Source of the DNA: Paragorgia papillata
Taxonomy: Eukaryota > Cnidaria > Anthozoa > Scleralcyonacea > Coralliidae
Length of the DNA: 64,000 nucleotides
Assembly: GCA_035771165.1 (NCBI GenBank)
Contig: JAWNZC010000421.1
Location: 473,001-537,000 of the forward strand
Reading direction: 5' to 3'
Positions 1 to 29,523 of the stretch are shown here, in pieces. The stretch's first letter is position 1, and each line of letters opens with the position of its first letter. The translations under genes were made by a program, and so were the position numbers. The notes beneath the pieces are model-generated. The model saw nothing but the letters and a program-made list of their open reading frames with translations, was not told the origin of the DNA and did no database searches.

Positions 1-9
1 ATGGAATAC

Positions 10-375
10 AGAAGGAAGGAAGGAAAGGAAGGAAAGGAAGGAAGGAAGGAAGGAAGGAAGGAAGGAAGGAAGGAAGGAAGGAAGGAAGGAAGGAAGGAAG
101 GAAGGAAGGAAGGAAGGAAGGAAGGAAAGGAAGGAAAGGAAGGAAAGGAAGGAAAGGAAGGAAAGGAAGGAAAGGAAGGAAAGGAAGGAAAGGAAGGAAA
201 GGAAGGAAAGGAAGGAAAGGAAGGAAAGGAAGGAAAGGAAGGAAAGGAAGGAAAGGAAGGAAAGGAAGGAAAGGAAGGAAAGGAAGGAAAGGAAGGAAAG
301 GAAGGAAAGGAAGGAAAGGAAGGAAAGGAAGGAAAGGAAGGAAAGGAAGGAAAGGAAGGAAAGAAGGAAGGGAAG
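10..375. repeat. (GGAA)n / (GGAAA)n microsatellite
   Basis: About 365 bp of GGAA units turning into mixed GGAA-GGAAA units, purine-only on the + strand. It lies in the IQGAP intron following exon 18. The open frame across it (Lys/Glu/Gly only) is a by-product of the stop-free repeat and not a gene. Confidence 0.97.
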
Positions 376-472
376 GGAGGGAGGGATAGGGAGGGAGATA
401 GGGAAGGAAGAATAGATAGATGGATGGAACAGATGGGTAGTCAGAATAGACAACAGTCGTCTATTTACTTAC

Positions 473-19751
<19,279 letters not shown>

Positions 19752-21557
19752 GCCTGCCGCTCGCCGATTCACAGGAATCGATTCTCCCGTCGATTCTCTC
19801 GAGGCCCAAAAACTTGTTGCTTGACTTGTAGATTGGAGGGAAATTTGAAGAGAAATAAATAAATCATATAATAGTAGGATAACGGGTACGCCTCCCCCTC
19901 CTGCTTGCAGCTGCCTAAAGCACGTGACAAGCTCAACCGGAAGTAATTAATGTCTGCATATGTTGATCGAAGCTGATCGAAGATTCCCGGCATTTTATGG
20001 GCGTTTTATAAAATGTAAATTGTTTAGATGTAAAAAGAACAAAAAAATTTGGTTGGTACTAAACTTGGCACATCCATAGCTAACCTGCAGAGTTTATAAA
20101 GAGTTATTCTTTACTAGAAGCAACTAACTAATGTTATTAGTTGAAAAAGTGGTCTGATTTCCGCGCCTTAATTAAAGACCCATGTCGGTATCTAAAAATA
20201 GAATTATGTTACGCAAGTTTCCAAAAGAGATCTGACCGATTATACAATACAATAATAGAGTAGAAAGTAAACTTCAAGAATGATAATAATAATAAAAAAA
20301 AAACATATTTAAAAAAATTCTTCATTTAATTAGCACGATGTTTCGCTTGTCTCTTTCGGTTGGGTGTTTTATGCATTTCCGAATTTAAAATTTTGAGATC
20401 AATGATACTGATATCGATTGATTGTCCCGCTCAGAAAGCACACACGTCATCACCACAAAAGACCAAAAGTATGTTGCTAATGAAACGACGCAATTGAAGT
20501 CATAAGGAGAAAATAAAAAATTACAACAAACGAACAAACGCTGCAAACAAAAACGTTCGCCACTATAAATACACCGCAACCAAAGAACACAAGAACGCGC
20601 GCGCTGAAAATCGACACAAGCGCCCTGATCGACACTAAATCAAGCGCGCGCTGCTGATACTGAACACGCAAACCAAAACTCGCTCGTGCCTGAGTAAAAT
20701 ATACCAACATCCTCTACCAACATCATATTAAAATTTAGTTAGTGACAAAATAAATTCATGGTTGGTTTCCAGAGCCGATGTATTTTTACCAGTTAATTCT
20801 TCCGGCAGTGACACACTCAGATTGCCGACGAAATTGAAGTACTTTTTCGATCAGCTTAATTTTTGGCATTTAAACACCGCATAAAAATACAATACAGTAT
20901 ATAATTCAGTACTACCACTGTAAATACATTACAACATAGTTACAATGAATATAAACTTGGCAAGACTAGATTTTGGAATTTTGGACAGCGCTAGCGTGTT
21001 TGTTGTGACTACCATAAAGGTTGGTTTCCACTCAGGAAAATTTTTCTCAGAACAGGAACAGACAGGGAAGTTTTCTTTGTCTTGTGAGCTCTCGGTCGGA
21101 ACTAATTGACTTTAACACAAAGGAAACTTTCCTGTCCGTTCCTATCCTGCGGAAGATTTTTCTTTAATATGTACCTTTATAATAGACGCCGAGACGGGGG
21201 GGTCTCGTCAATTGCTCGCGGCGGCGTAGATATCCGTCATATTTGGCGCCATCTCTAACTTTCCGACATATTTGGCGCGAATCGCCAAAGGATGAGTAGA
21301 TTTTCAGTTTTCACAGAAATTAAGATATTTTAAAATTCTTTTAGCGAAGTTTAATTTTCCAAGTACTTGAGTCACGCACAAGTCATGAAGACTAACCTTG
21401 TTTCTTTTGTAAAAAACGTGCGTACGCAATGCAAATAGAATGTAGTTAATATTTGAACTCAAATCATCATTACATAATTATACATACTCATTAGTACACT
21501 TTGTGATTTGACTAATCAGCAACGTTGCTAAAATTTTAATATTTCAATGTGAAAACC
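19752..21557. promoter_or_regulatory. Divergent intergenic region between IQGAP and FAM81-like genes
   Basis: 1.8 kb between two divergent starts, so it should contain both promoters. Two TTTGGCGC motifs at about 21241-21280 resemble E2F-type sites and lie ~300 bp upstream of the FAM81-like start. GCGCGC-rich sequence occurs at 20595-20650. No TATA box can be assigned with confidence. Confidence 0.4.
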
Positions 21558-22673
21558 ATGGATGACCGTTTAGAAAACTCGCGGAGCAGCTCGAGATATT
21601 CAAAATCGGTTGTTTTTCCTCAGATTAAAAAGAACAGCCCTGAGAGAGAGCCATCTTATTCAAGAAGACCAAGCAATGGAGGTCACAACATGGACGATCA
21701 ACTCGGAGAACGTCGCAGTTTACGAGCGAAATCGCACAGAAATGACCATGGAAGTTCAAACGAGTTTAGCGAGTATGTTCTGGAAAGACTGGAGTTTACA
21801 GAGAGGGTTCTAGAGGACGAAAGGCGAGGAAGAAGTTTGTTGGAAGACCATTTGAGGACAGTGATGGCAAACGTGCAAAGACTAAGCAAGGACATGGCTA
21901 TGTTACAACAACAAGTCAAATCCGAAGAAGAGAATGTACATTCGCAAAGTATGGCGATGAAGAACTTGGAGTTACATCAAGTTGCTGGTATTGGTGATGT
22001 CTGGAACAGATTGACGCTTGGAGATTTGAATAGTATAAAGTTAGCAGGAGAATTGAACAAAGTAGCTGGCGAAGTGTCTGATGTCAAAAGAAACGAAGAA
22101 GAGTCCCACAGGAGGCTCAACAAATTACAGAATGTCGTTGACAGTTTGGTGACAAAACTTGAGAAAGTCAGCTTAGATTGTGAGAAAAATATCCGAGTTT
22201 TAAAAGTGAAATTAGAAACACAAAACCAGGTCATAGAAGAGAAAATTAAAAGTGTTGTCAACAAGTATGACGGGAGGAATCATGTTGACTTTGATGATAA
22301 AATGGAACATTGTTCTGAAATGTTTGGTAATGTTGAACATCGGTTGGACATCTCACTGGAGATTCAGAAATCATGGCAGGCAAGCTTTGAAGGGAAGGTC
22401 GCACAACTTGAGAAGAATGTTTTGGAAGTGATGGAAATGAAAGGCAGAAAAGAGGAAGATTTGGTCAGGAGGATTCAAGAACTTTCTGCCAGTCAGCACA
22501 CAGCTTTCCAAAAATCTCACAACAAGTTGAAGGAAAGTTATCGAGAGGCTTTCAGGGCAGTATACGAGAGCATTACAACAATGCAGACAGTTTTAGAGGC
22601 CAAATTAAAGATGACTGAAGCCGATCTTAAAACTTCAATAAACAGCATCTTAAGAACAATTTCACGTAATTGA
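21558..22673 (+). CDS. FAM81: FAM81-like coiled-coil protein, intronless
   Basis: A single open frame of 371 residues (human FAM81A is 368), starting at ATG 21558 (MDDRLENS); a preceding in-frame GTG is not a plausible start. FAM81 hallmarks are present in order: FTERVLEDERRGRSLLEDHL then VMANVQRLSKDMAMLQQQV near residues 75-115, LELHQVAGIGDVWNRL near 140, and a C-terminal AVYESITTMQTVLEAKLK. The bulk is predicted coiled coil. Vertebrate FAM81A is a synaptic postsynaptic-density protein and FAM81B is testis/cilia-linked; the ancestral role is unknown. A, B or ancestral status cannot be decided. Lack of introns could be ancestral loss or retroposition. No poly-A tail or flanking duplication is visible. 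Confidence 0.88.
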   Translation: MDDRLENSRSSSRYSKSVVFPQIKKNSPEREPSYSRRPSNGGHNMDDQLGERRSLRAKSHRNDHGSSNEFSEYVLERLEFTERVLEDERRGRSLLEDHLRTVMANVQRLSKDMAMLQQQVKSEEENVHSQSMAMKNLELHQVAGIGDVWNRLTLGDLNSIKLAGELNKVAGEVSDVKRNEEESHRRLNKLQNVVDSLVTKLEKVSLDCEKNIRVLKVKLETQNQVIEEKIKSVVNKYDGRNHVDFDDKMEHCSEMFGNVEHRLDISLEIQKSWQASFEGKVAQLEKNVLEVMEMKGRKEEDLVRRIQELSASQHTAFQKSHNKLKESYREAFRAVYESITTMQTVLEAKLKMTEADLKTSINSILRTISRN

Positions 22674-22804
22674 ATAGGGTGGAACTATGCAGAACTAGCT
22701 AGCAGTTTAGCAGACACAGATAACACATGAAAACATTTGCTAGCCTAATTCCTAACATACAGAATTATACATTATTAAACCACTATGGTTTAATAAAACC
22801 ACTG

Positions 22805-23085
22805 TTAACCCTTTGACTACTGCTAAGAGGTCCTCACTTGATGATTAAAATCAACTGGTGTTAACCCAGTGAATCACTACTCCCCAAAACATGTATGTAC
22901 AAGACTTTTAGGATTTTCAAAGTGCTGTGGGATTTGTTTGAGATTTTTTTGAATTTTTGTGAGGTATTTTATTTTTATACTTTTCTGGAATTTTTTTTTG
23001 ATTTTCTGAGATTTTTGTGAGTGATTTACCCCTCAATAACAAATAGGTCACCTTTGGGCTGGTGTAGGAGGAGTCAAAGGATTAA
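22805..23085. mobile_element. TTAA-flanked MITE
   Basis: Left TTAACCCTTTGACT and right GAGTCAAAGGATTAA are imperfect inverted termini, with TTAA on both sides. 281 bp, T-rich interior, no frame. The TTAA target is typical of piggyBac-type transposition. Confidence 0.7.
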
Positions 23086-23934
23086 CAAACATTTATGATA
23101 GGCGAGTTAAGCCACTTTGCCTGCATGAGATTTTGGTTGATCCTTCATGTGAATACAAGTTGATGTGAAATGTTGGTGAAAATACAAAATAAAATAGAAA
23201 TTAAGGTATCAGTTCACTGTCACCTAAATTTTCAAGAGTCAAGGTGTTTTTTCATTATTTTAGTTGTGTCAAGTAGATAATATTTGCTAATTTTTCTGTT
23301 GGATCAGAAAAAGTGATTAAGTGATACATTCCCCTCCATATAACAATACATTCTTGCAAAATTTCTCCACAAAACAACTTTATCAAACACTTTGACATAA
23401 AAATCAGACAAACAATGAAAATTTTCAGGTAGTTGCTTACAACAACCCATGGTGGTGGGTGATGGTAAACTGATGCTTCAGTTCCACAGGCCTAAATGAG
23501 ATAGTACTGTACCTTACACTTATATGATCACCACAACTGGTCTTCTGTTTGCCATTTCAGGTCTATATCAGGTGGTCAGTAGCCATTTGTAGTCTCTGCT
23601 TGACTTTGGCAACTTTCACGCAATTAAAGAAAGTTGTCAAAATAGAAGTGAAAATGAACTGTATCATAAGTTGTTGGGTTTTTTTTGGGAGGGGAAGACA
23701 TCCCCATCCCATCAAAGGGAAGATGAGATAATTCCCCAAAAATAACACAGGAATGTTTAATAACATTGTACTTAAAAAAGAGTAAGAGGAGTGCTTGTTC
23801 AAAATCGAATAATTTATTCATTAAAATCATTACTCAGCTATGTACAACTACAAGCCAGCCTAAAGAGCCTACCAGTAATGTGTTTTTTAACCATGAAAGG
23901 TGCACTTTGTAATAGATACAGTAAATCCTGAGAA

Positions 23935-24205
23935 CGAGGGATGTATGCTATATAGAGACCCGAGGGCACGCAGCGTCTGAGGGCTTTATATCGCATACAT
24001 ACCGATGTTCAAGGGATTTATCCGTCTTAATTTATTATTGAGGAGGTTTTCCAACAAAGTTTTGTCTTTTTTTTCCACCTTGGACAAACATTTTCCTTGT
24101 TATTTTTCTTCATTTCGTTTCTAATTACCGTATTATTCAAGGGCTTTATGCGATATAAAGCCCTCGAAAGAACAAAGAAAACCAACTCAATAATAAATTA
24201 ATAAA
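23935..24205. mobile_element. Degenerate fold-back element
   Basis: GAGGGCTTTATATCGCATAC on the left and GCGATATAAAGCCCTCG on the right pair imperfectly, as do TTTATTATTGAG and CTCAATAATAAATTA. Boundaries uncertain. Confidence 0.45.
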
Positions 24206-24402
24206 TACACAATAAAGACAGACATGTCTGATTTCAAAACAGTTTTCAAAAAAAGAACCTGTCAAATCCAATATCCCATTAAAGCTATTCCATACTTTTC
24301 ACAAAACAATATTACTGTAGTTTAATACCCATTGATGAGTAAAATCAGAATAAAATAATAAAAAGTATGGTACCAAACAGCACTCTTGGGAGTGAAAGGA
24401 TC

Positions 24403-25337
24403 CACCATAGGCGTGCGGGCTGGGGGGGCTAGGGGGGCTGCCGAAAAATTGACTGTATTCAGGCAAAAATGGTCTTGTCATTCGGGCAAAAAGGATTCTG
24501 CCTTAAATTAATCAAATGTTGTAATGCAACTTAATGACATCACTGATTGCCATTAGAGCTGTGCCCATCGGTCCATATTCGTAATCGATTAATCATTGAT
24601 AACAATCGATTAATAATCGATTAATCGTATTAAAAAATCAACACGTGTTGCCATTGTTTGTCCCTTCAAATAAAGGTGTGCTTTTAAGAAACAAGTCGCG
24701 TTCGATATTTGATACGCAATATAGCTGTTTTTAACAGGGCGAATGTTGCAATGCCATCTCATATTTCCACAACTTTTTAACAAAAACTCATTTTAGTATC
24801 ATGCTGTTGACTTTTGTCGATGATTCGATTGCTGTTAACGATTAATCGATTGCCGAAAAAGAGTCGATTAATCGATTAATCGGGCACAGCTCTAATTGCC
24901 ATCGAGGGAAATCGGGAATTTTATTGTTGTTTTTCGTTTATCAATGTGATCAAGGGTTTAGGCGTCAGCTGTCAATACAGGCATTGTCCAAACGCTATCT
25001 CGCATATTTGATATTATACCTAATAAATTTCGAATTACTCAAGACAAAAATAAAAATTATTTAGTTTTTCATTTCGGCTTCCCTCTTCTCTGCAGCCATT
25101 GTGCAACGTGTTACTCGTGAAATTTTTCCGCGGGAGAACTGTACATGTAGTTATCCACACAATCTAAATTTGGAAAATCCCAAATTAGGGCTCCCACGTG
25201 GTGCGGCGACCAGAAATACCAGAATAGTGCCCTTAAATAATTACAGGAAATATCTTTTCAGAGATTATGACGTCGTCATTTATTCAGGTAAGTTATGTTC
25301 ACCCCCCCCTGCAAAATTTTGCCCGTACGCCTATGGG
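24403..25337. mobile_element. ~930-bp TIR element carrying a nested hAT copy
   Basis: Left CCATAGGCGTGCGGGC and right GCCCGTACGCCTATGG are inverted termini, each next to GGATCC. No transposase. The 341-bp hAT-type element at 24554-24894 is inserted within it, so the outer element is older. Confidence 0.7.
24554..24894. mobile_element. Non-autonomous hAT-type element with 8-bp target duplication
   Basis: Terminal inverted repeats TAGAGCTGTGCCC and GGGCACAGCTCTA, flanked on both sides by the 8-bp duplication ATTGCCAT (24546-24553 and 24895-24902). TIR shape and 8-bp duplication are diagnostic of the hAT superfamily. Interior rich in ATTAATCGATTAATCG subterminal repeats. 341 bp, no coding capacity. 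Confidence 0.93.
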
Positions 25338-25895
25338 ATCCACACTCCACAGCCAGCTAAAACTAGATATTAACTACTTCAAAGTTCAAAGACTTTACAA
25401 CAAAAATAGTTATTTGGCTTTTTACCTTCTAAAGCGTTTTTCAAATGTGTGCAAAAATACTTTTGACAAAGAAGATCTACAGTACGATAAAGTCACATTT
25501 ATGGTGTACTATACAAACATACCAGTTACTACTTCAGTACTAATTTTTTTTTCTTGACAATTCACGCTAAAAGCTGCACTCAATGTTTACTGTACAAAAA
25601 TCTGTTGTACATATTATCTTATTACTGACAGTTTAGACCAAGCAATGCCCAACAGTTGTCCAAGATATACATGTAACCATGATCACATACAAAGTTTAAC
25701 AAGCAGCCTGCCATAAATACAAGTCATACATAAAGCAATTTCACGACTATAAACAAGAGGTCAAACTTATAACCAGAAAATCCAGTTTTCTTATATCTTC
25801 TTTAACATTGGGTCATTCCAAAAAATTTCCATACTCCCCCCCTGGAGGAAATGCTAAATTGGTCCTCCCCTCCTTTTCAGACATCTTACAATAAC

Positions 25896-26500
25896 GTATT
25901 TTCTTGGTGATAACCTGCACGGCGTATAACCCACACAGCAACAAAAATGTCACTTTTGGAAAAATAAATCAGTGTATTACCCGCACCATCAGATAACCCG
26001 CAGCTGCTAATAATAGGTTTGGGCAAGGGAGCACACCAGACTGACTTGTATTTCTTCTTTGTTCGGTGTTCCTTCATTTATATTCAGCTATTTTGAATAA
26101 TGCGGTATATATCATTAGCGTATCGCAGGCGCGGGCTACGTGGCCGAAGGAAACCCAAGCGCGTTCGGAAAATGAAATAACCAGGGCCGTAGCCCACGCC
26201 TGTGATACACTAATGAATATACCGCATTATTCAAAATGGCTGAATATAAATGAAGGAACGCCGAACAAAGAAGAAGAAATACAGGTCAGTCTGGCGTGCT
26301 CCCTTGGTTTGGGACCACAAAATTATAAAAAAGTACAGTACCAGTAGTTGAAAGATGAAAGCAGAATCCTTGGTCTCTGGTCTTCATGATGGCGTTGTCT
26401 TAAGAATTCAACAGATTACCCGCACCACCCTATTACCCGCACTAATTATGTTTCCTAGCAAAATTAAGAGATAACCCGCGGGTTATCACCCAGAAAATAC
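25896..26500. mobile_element. Middle TIR element of a three-level nest
   Basis: Left GTATTTTCTTGGTGATAACC and right GGTTATCACCCAGAAAATAC are inverted termini. The interior repeats the motif ATAACCCGC several times. Non-coding. Confidence 0.8.
26024..26305. mobile_element. Inner fold-back MITE of a three-level nest
   Basis: Arms of ~115 bp (26024-26130 and 26190-26305) begin CAAGGGAGCAC and end GTGCTCCCTT. GGTTTGGG occurs on both sides (26016-26023 and 26306-26313), consistent with a 7-8-bp target duplication. No coding capacity; frames here are palindrome artefacts. Confidence 0.85.
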
Positions 26501-26599
26501 AGTAATTTAAGTAAATCTGGAGTTCATTTTACCCCCTCACCCTTTGGATGGAAGAAATTTCCTCCGTGTGGGGAGCATGGATATTTTCTGGAACGACCC

Positions 26600-27322
26600 C
26601 AAGGGGGCAGTATACATTTATGTCAACACCTTTTGTTTATAATTAGTGTTTGATCATCGTTGAAGATGTGAAGGTACATGTATGTAAAATGCCTCCTTAA
26701 AAAGAAGATTGCTTTCCCGTGGTAAAGTGACCTGAGAAAAGCAAAGATCAGGGTGAAGGTGTGAGCCCTCACAGTTATGGACCTTGCTCTCAATCAGTGG
26801 TGCTTCACCATGGGCAAAGTGTAGCCAAGGGTAATTGTTTAGTGAGATTTATAAAAAACACTGCATAATTGCACTGTAGCAAGAAATTTGATGTACCGTA
26901 GTTTCTAGTTCTATCCATTTCTAACAAACACATGTTAGTCCAGAGATACCTGTGTTCTAAATTCTTTAGGGTTTTTTGTTTCATAGCTACTGTACAGTGT
27001 AACTTCTAGTGACTTGGTGGATACAGCTATATGTATTAGCAAGACTGCAAAAACAAGAAAAAATAAATCAGTCAATTTATAAGGCAACATAAATACATTA
27101 TCAGTGGCTTAACAGAGATACCTGTACAGTACATTATATGATTTTATACTGTACATTATGTCACTTTCAAAGTCTGTATAGTTATTCTTAATTCTTTTGC
27201 TATTTTTAAAAGCAGAACTAGAAGAAACTTTGTATTTGATTCAACTTAAATCCTAGTGGTACAATTACAAGAAGTGTTATTCTACCTTTGACTATTATGT
27301 TGTAGACCAAATTTTAAAAAAA
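26600..27322. other. Presumed 3' flank of the SR-protein gene
   Basis: AT-rich sequence without recognisable exon or repeat, likely including the SR-protein 3' UTR on the minus strand. Confidence 0.5.
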
Positions 27323-28423
27323 TCACTTGGTTTTGTTATCACATTCAGAATTCTCTTTCGAAGATGAAGATGAATCTGAATCGGACTTTGCATCAGAACT
27401 TGAAGATCCAGTTTTTTTCTTGCTTGAAGTTTTTGATTTCTTTTTTTCATCAATGTCTTCATTGTCCGAGTTTGAACTAGAGTGCGACTGTTTACGTCTC
27501 TCAGAATGCCGGCTCTCTTTGTGTTTTCTTTTTCGTTTCGGAGACTTTGAACGAGAACGAGAATGATCGCGTTTAGATTTTTTTGGCTTTTTCTGTGAAT
27601 GCCTGGATGATTTTGTTGGTGTTTTAGAACGACTGTGTCGATTCCGAGAAATTTTACGATGTGGTGAAACAGACCGAGAATCAGCATTCTTGTGCTTGTG
27701 GGATCTTCTATGAGGAGATGGTGACTTAGATCGATTCTTGCGAGAGTCTGATCGGCGTTTTGAAGGAGATGTCTTCCTGTTGGATGACCCAGATCGAGAA
27801 CGTGGCCGCCTCTTCCTATCTCTAACACCAGGTGAGGACCGACGACGTGGTGAGCGAGAATGGGAACGAGACTCCCTACGACCGCGGGATCTTGACCTGT
27901 TTCTGGGTGACTCATCATAAAGTCTAATGCTTTTACCAAAAAATGAAGTTTTGTCAAAGGTTTTAATAGCTCGAATTAAATCCTCTTTGCTAGCAAACTC
28001 CACAATACCTTCACCCGGTTTTCTCTTGTGTGTATCGGCAAATGTGACCTCTCCAGCCATGGACAACAGGTCTTTCAATTCCATCCACTTTGCGCGACTA
28101 GATAAGTTCTCGATTCTTACTCGGTGTGAAGTACGAACTGGTCTTGGAAGTGGTGTCTTCATTCTGGCAGTGAACCCCCCAGCTATACTATAACCACCGA
28201 TTCCATTCTTAGCCAGCTCAACCAAGATATTATTGCCTCCTACCTCCTTCCCGTTGAGATTTTGGACCGTGTTGGAAGCATCAGAACCGTGTTTATAGTC
28301 CACATAAGCGTACCCTGATTTCCATTCGATGTTCCTGGCCTTGCCGTGCTCTTCCAGCATTTTTTCGAAGTCATCTTGCGATAAATTCTCCGGTAATCTC
28401 CCGAAGTACACTCTGTAGGACAT
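27323..28423 (-). CDS. SR splicing factor with two RRMs (SRSF4/5/6-like), intronless
   Basis: 366 residues from ATG 28423. RRM1 is residues 1-72, opening MSYRVYFGRLPENLSQDDFE with the RNP1-like YAYVDYKH. RRM2 is residues ~97-168 (HRVRIENLSSRAKWMELKDL, then EGIVEFASKEDL). Residues ~172-366 form a long RS domain of SR, SP and RS dipeptides ending in Ser/Asp-rich sequence. Family function: pre-mRNA splice-site selection in nuclear speckles through RRM binding to exonic enhancers and RS-mediated recruitment. In the RRM2 helix the invariant SWQDLKD motif of SR proteins reads KWMELKD, so the Gln and Asp are substituted. This argues for a divergent paralogue. No intron, whereas vertebrate SRSF4/5/6 have several. 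No symbol assigned because 4, 5 and 6 cannot be separated. Confidence 0.87.
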   Translation of the reverse strand: MSYRVYFGRLPENLSQDDFEKMLEEHGKARNIEWKSGYAYVDYKHGSDASNTVQNLNGKEVGGNNILVELAKNGIGGYSIAGGFTARMKTPLPRPVRTSHRVRIENLSSRAKWMELKDLLSMAGEVTFADTHKRKPGEGIVEFASKEDLIRAIKTFDKTSFFGKSIRLYDESPRNRSRSRGRRESRSHSRSPRRRSSPGVRDRKRRPRSRSGSSNRKTSPSKRRSDSRKNRSKSPSPHRRSHKHKNADSRSVSPHRKISRNRHSRSKTPTKSSRHSQKKPKKSKRDHSRSRSKSPKRKRKHKESRHSERRKQSHSSSNSDNEDIDEKKKSKTSSKKKTGSSSSDAKSDSDSSSSSKENSECDNKTK

Positions 28424-29523
28424 TCTTTAATCTTTGACAGACGTACGGTGAGGTTTTCTTCACGAAAATGATCGATAAAAACTAAAAAGCAAAGCTGTTC
28501 GTCATGCTCAACCGAATGGGATCAAAAACCATGCGTCCGTCCATTTTCCGCCATTTCTTTGTGGCGCATCTTTTGTGAGGGGTCACCGCTGCAACAACGT
28601 ATTCATGTGCATGTGTCGCGCGCTTACTGCGCACCAGCTACGCGCACAATCAGCCGGCGCTACGATATATATAGCGTAAATGTTAGATGTTTGCGTAAAA
28701 ACATGTCACCATCACGTGTGACATACAAACACAGAATAAACAACAACAAAAAGCACCTCTGAAAAAGCACAGAATTAGTCCTACTCCGTGTCTGCACCTT
28801 TGATGTAAGTGGCCTCGCGCATGTTGCCTCGCGCATCTCAATCGTCGTCATCGGTGCCGCAAAACGACGAAAATAAATGAAATAAATGACGATGAACATT
28901 ATAAAAGTAAACGAGAAAGAAACAGCAGAAAATAACGCCAGTTGGGTGTTTTGACGAAGTTAAAAGAAGCGAAGACCAAGAAATACAAGATTGTTTTTGA
29001 AATAAAAAGTGCCATATAATAAACTACTTAATAACCTCGACCGTTCGGTCTTTACGGTAAAATATTAAACCTCGGCCTTGAACATGTTAACCTCGCTATC
29101 GCTCGGTCAATATAGCAAGACCTCGGTTCGATATTTTACCATAAATTAGACCTCACCAAGTTCTAATTATTTACTTACACGTGTATTACTTGTATATAAT
29201 TTATTCCTAAATGATTAACAAGATATTCTGCCGATATATATTCTTTATCAAAAAATTACAAAAGTCTTCATTTGCTTAATTTTCCTCATACAAAAACTGC
29301 ACAATTATTTACAACTGTATTTTCCAGAAAAGTGCTTACTTACTTATTCTGTAGTCAAAACAAAAAAATATTAAAATTTGACCTTTTTTATGGATATCAT
29401 TTTAGGACTGTGAATTAAGACAAATTAATTATATATTTTTTTAACAATTTGTGGAGTTGTTCAGAACTTGACAAAAGTAATAGTATGAACAACTTTAGGC
29501 CCAATGCTGCATAGATAACAAAC
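28424..29523. other. Intergenic region between SR-protein and macrodomain genes
   Basis: Upstream side of the SR-protein gene and downstream side of the macrodomain gene. Bases ~29030-29150 hold a degenerate inverted repeat around CGGTAAAATATTAAACCTCGG and CCTCGGTTCGATATTTTACC, probably a MITE. No exon recognised. Confidence 0.5.

Larger units (their letters stand above)
25811..26598. mobile_element. Outer TIR element of a three-level nest
   Basis: Left GGTCATTCCAAAAAATTTCC and right GGATATTTTCTGGAACGACC are inverted ends of a ~42-bp TIR that continues through CTCCCC and GGAGGAAAT / ATTTCCTCC. No coding capacity. Encloses two further elements. Confidence 0.8.

Noticed and set aside
24224..25560. 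Short frames at 25101-25557
   Set aside because: They overlap TIR-element sequence and have no start context, domain or splice support.
26066..26347. 93-codon frame
   Set aside because: It reads across the arms of the inner fold-back MITE.
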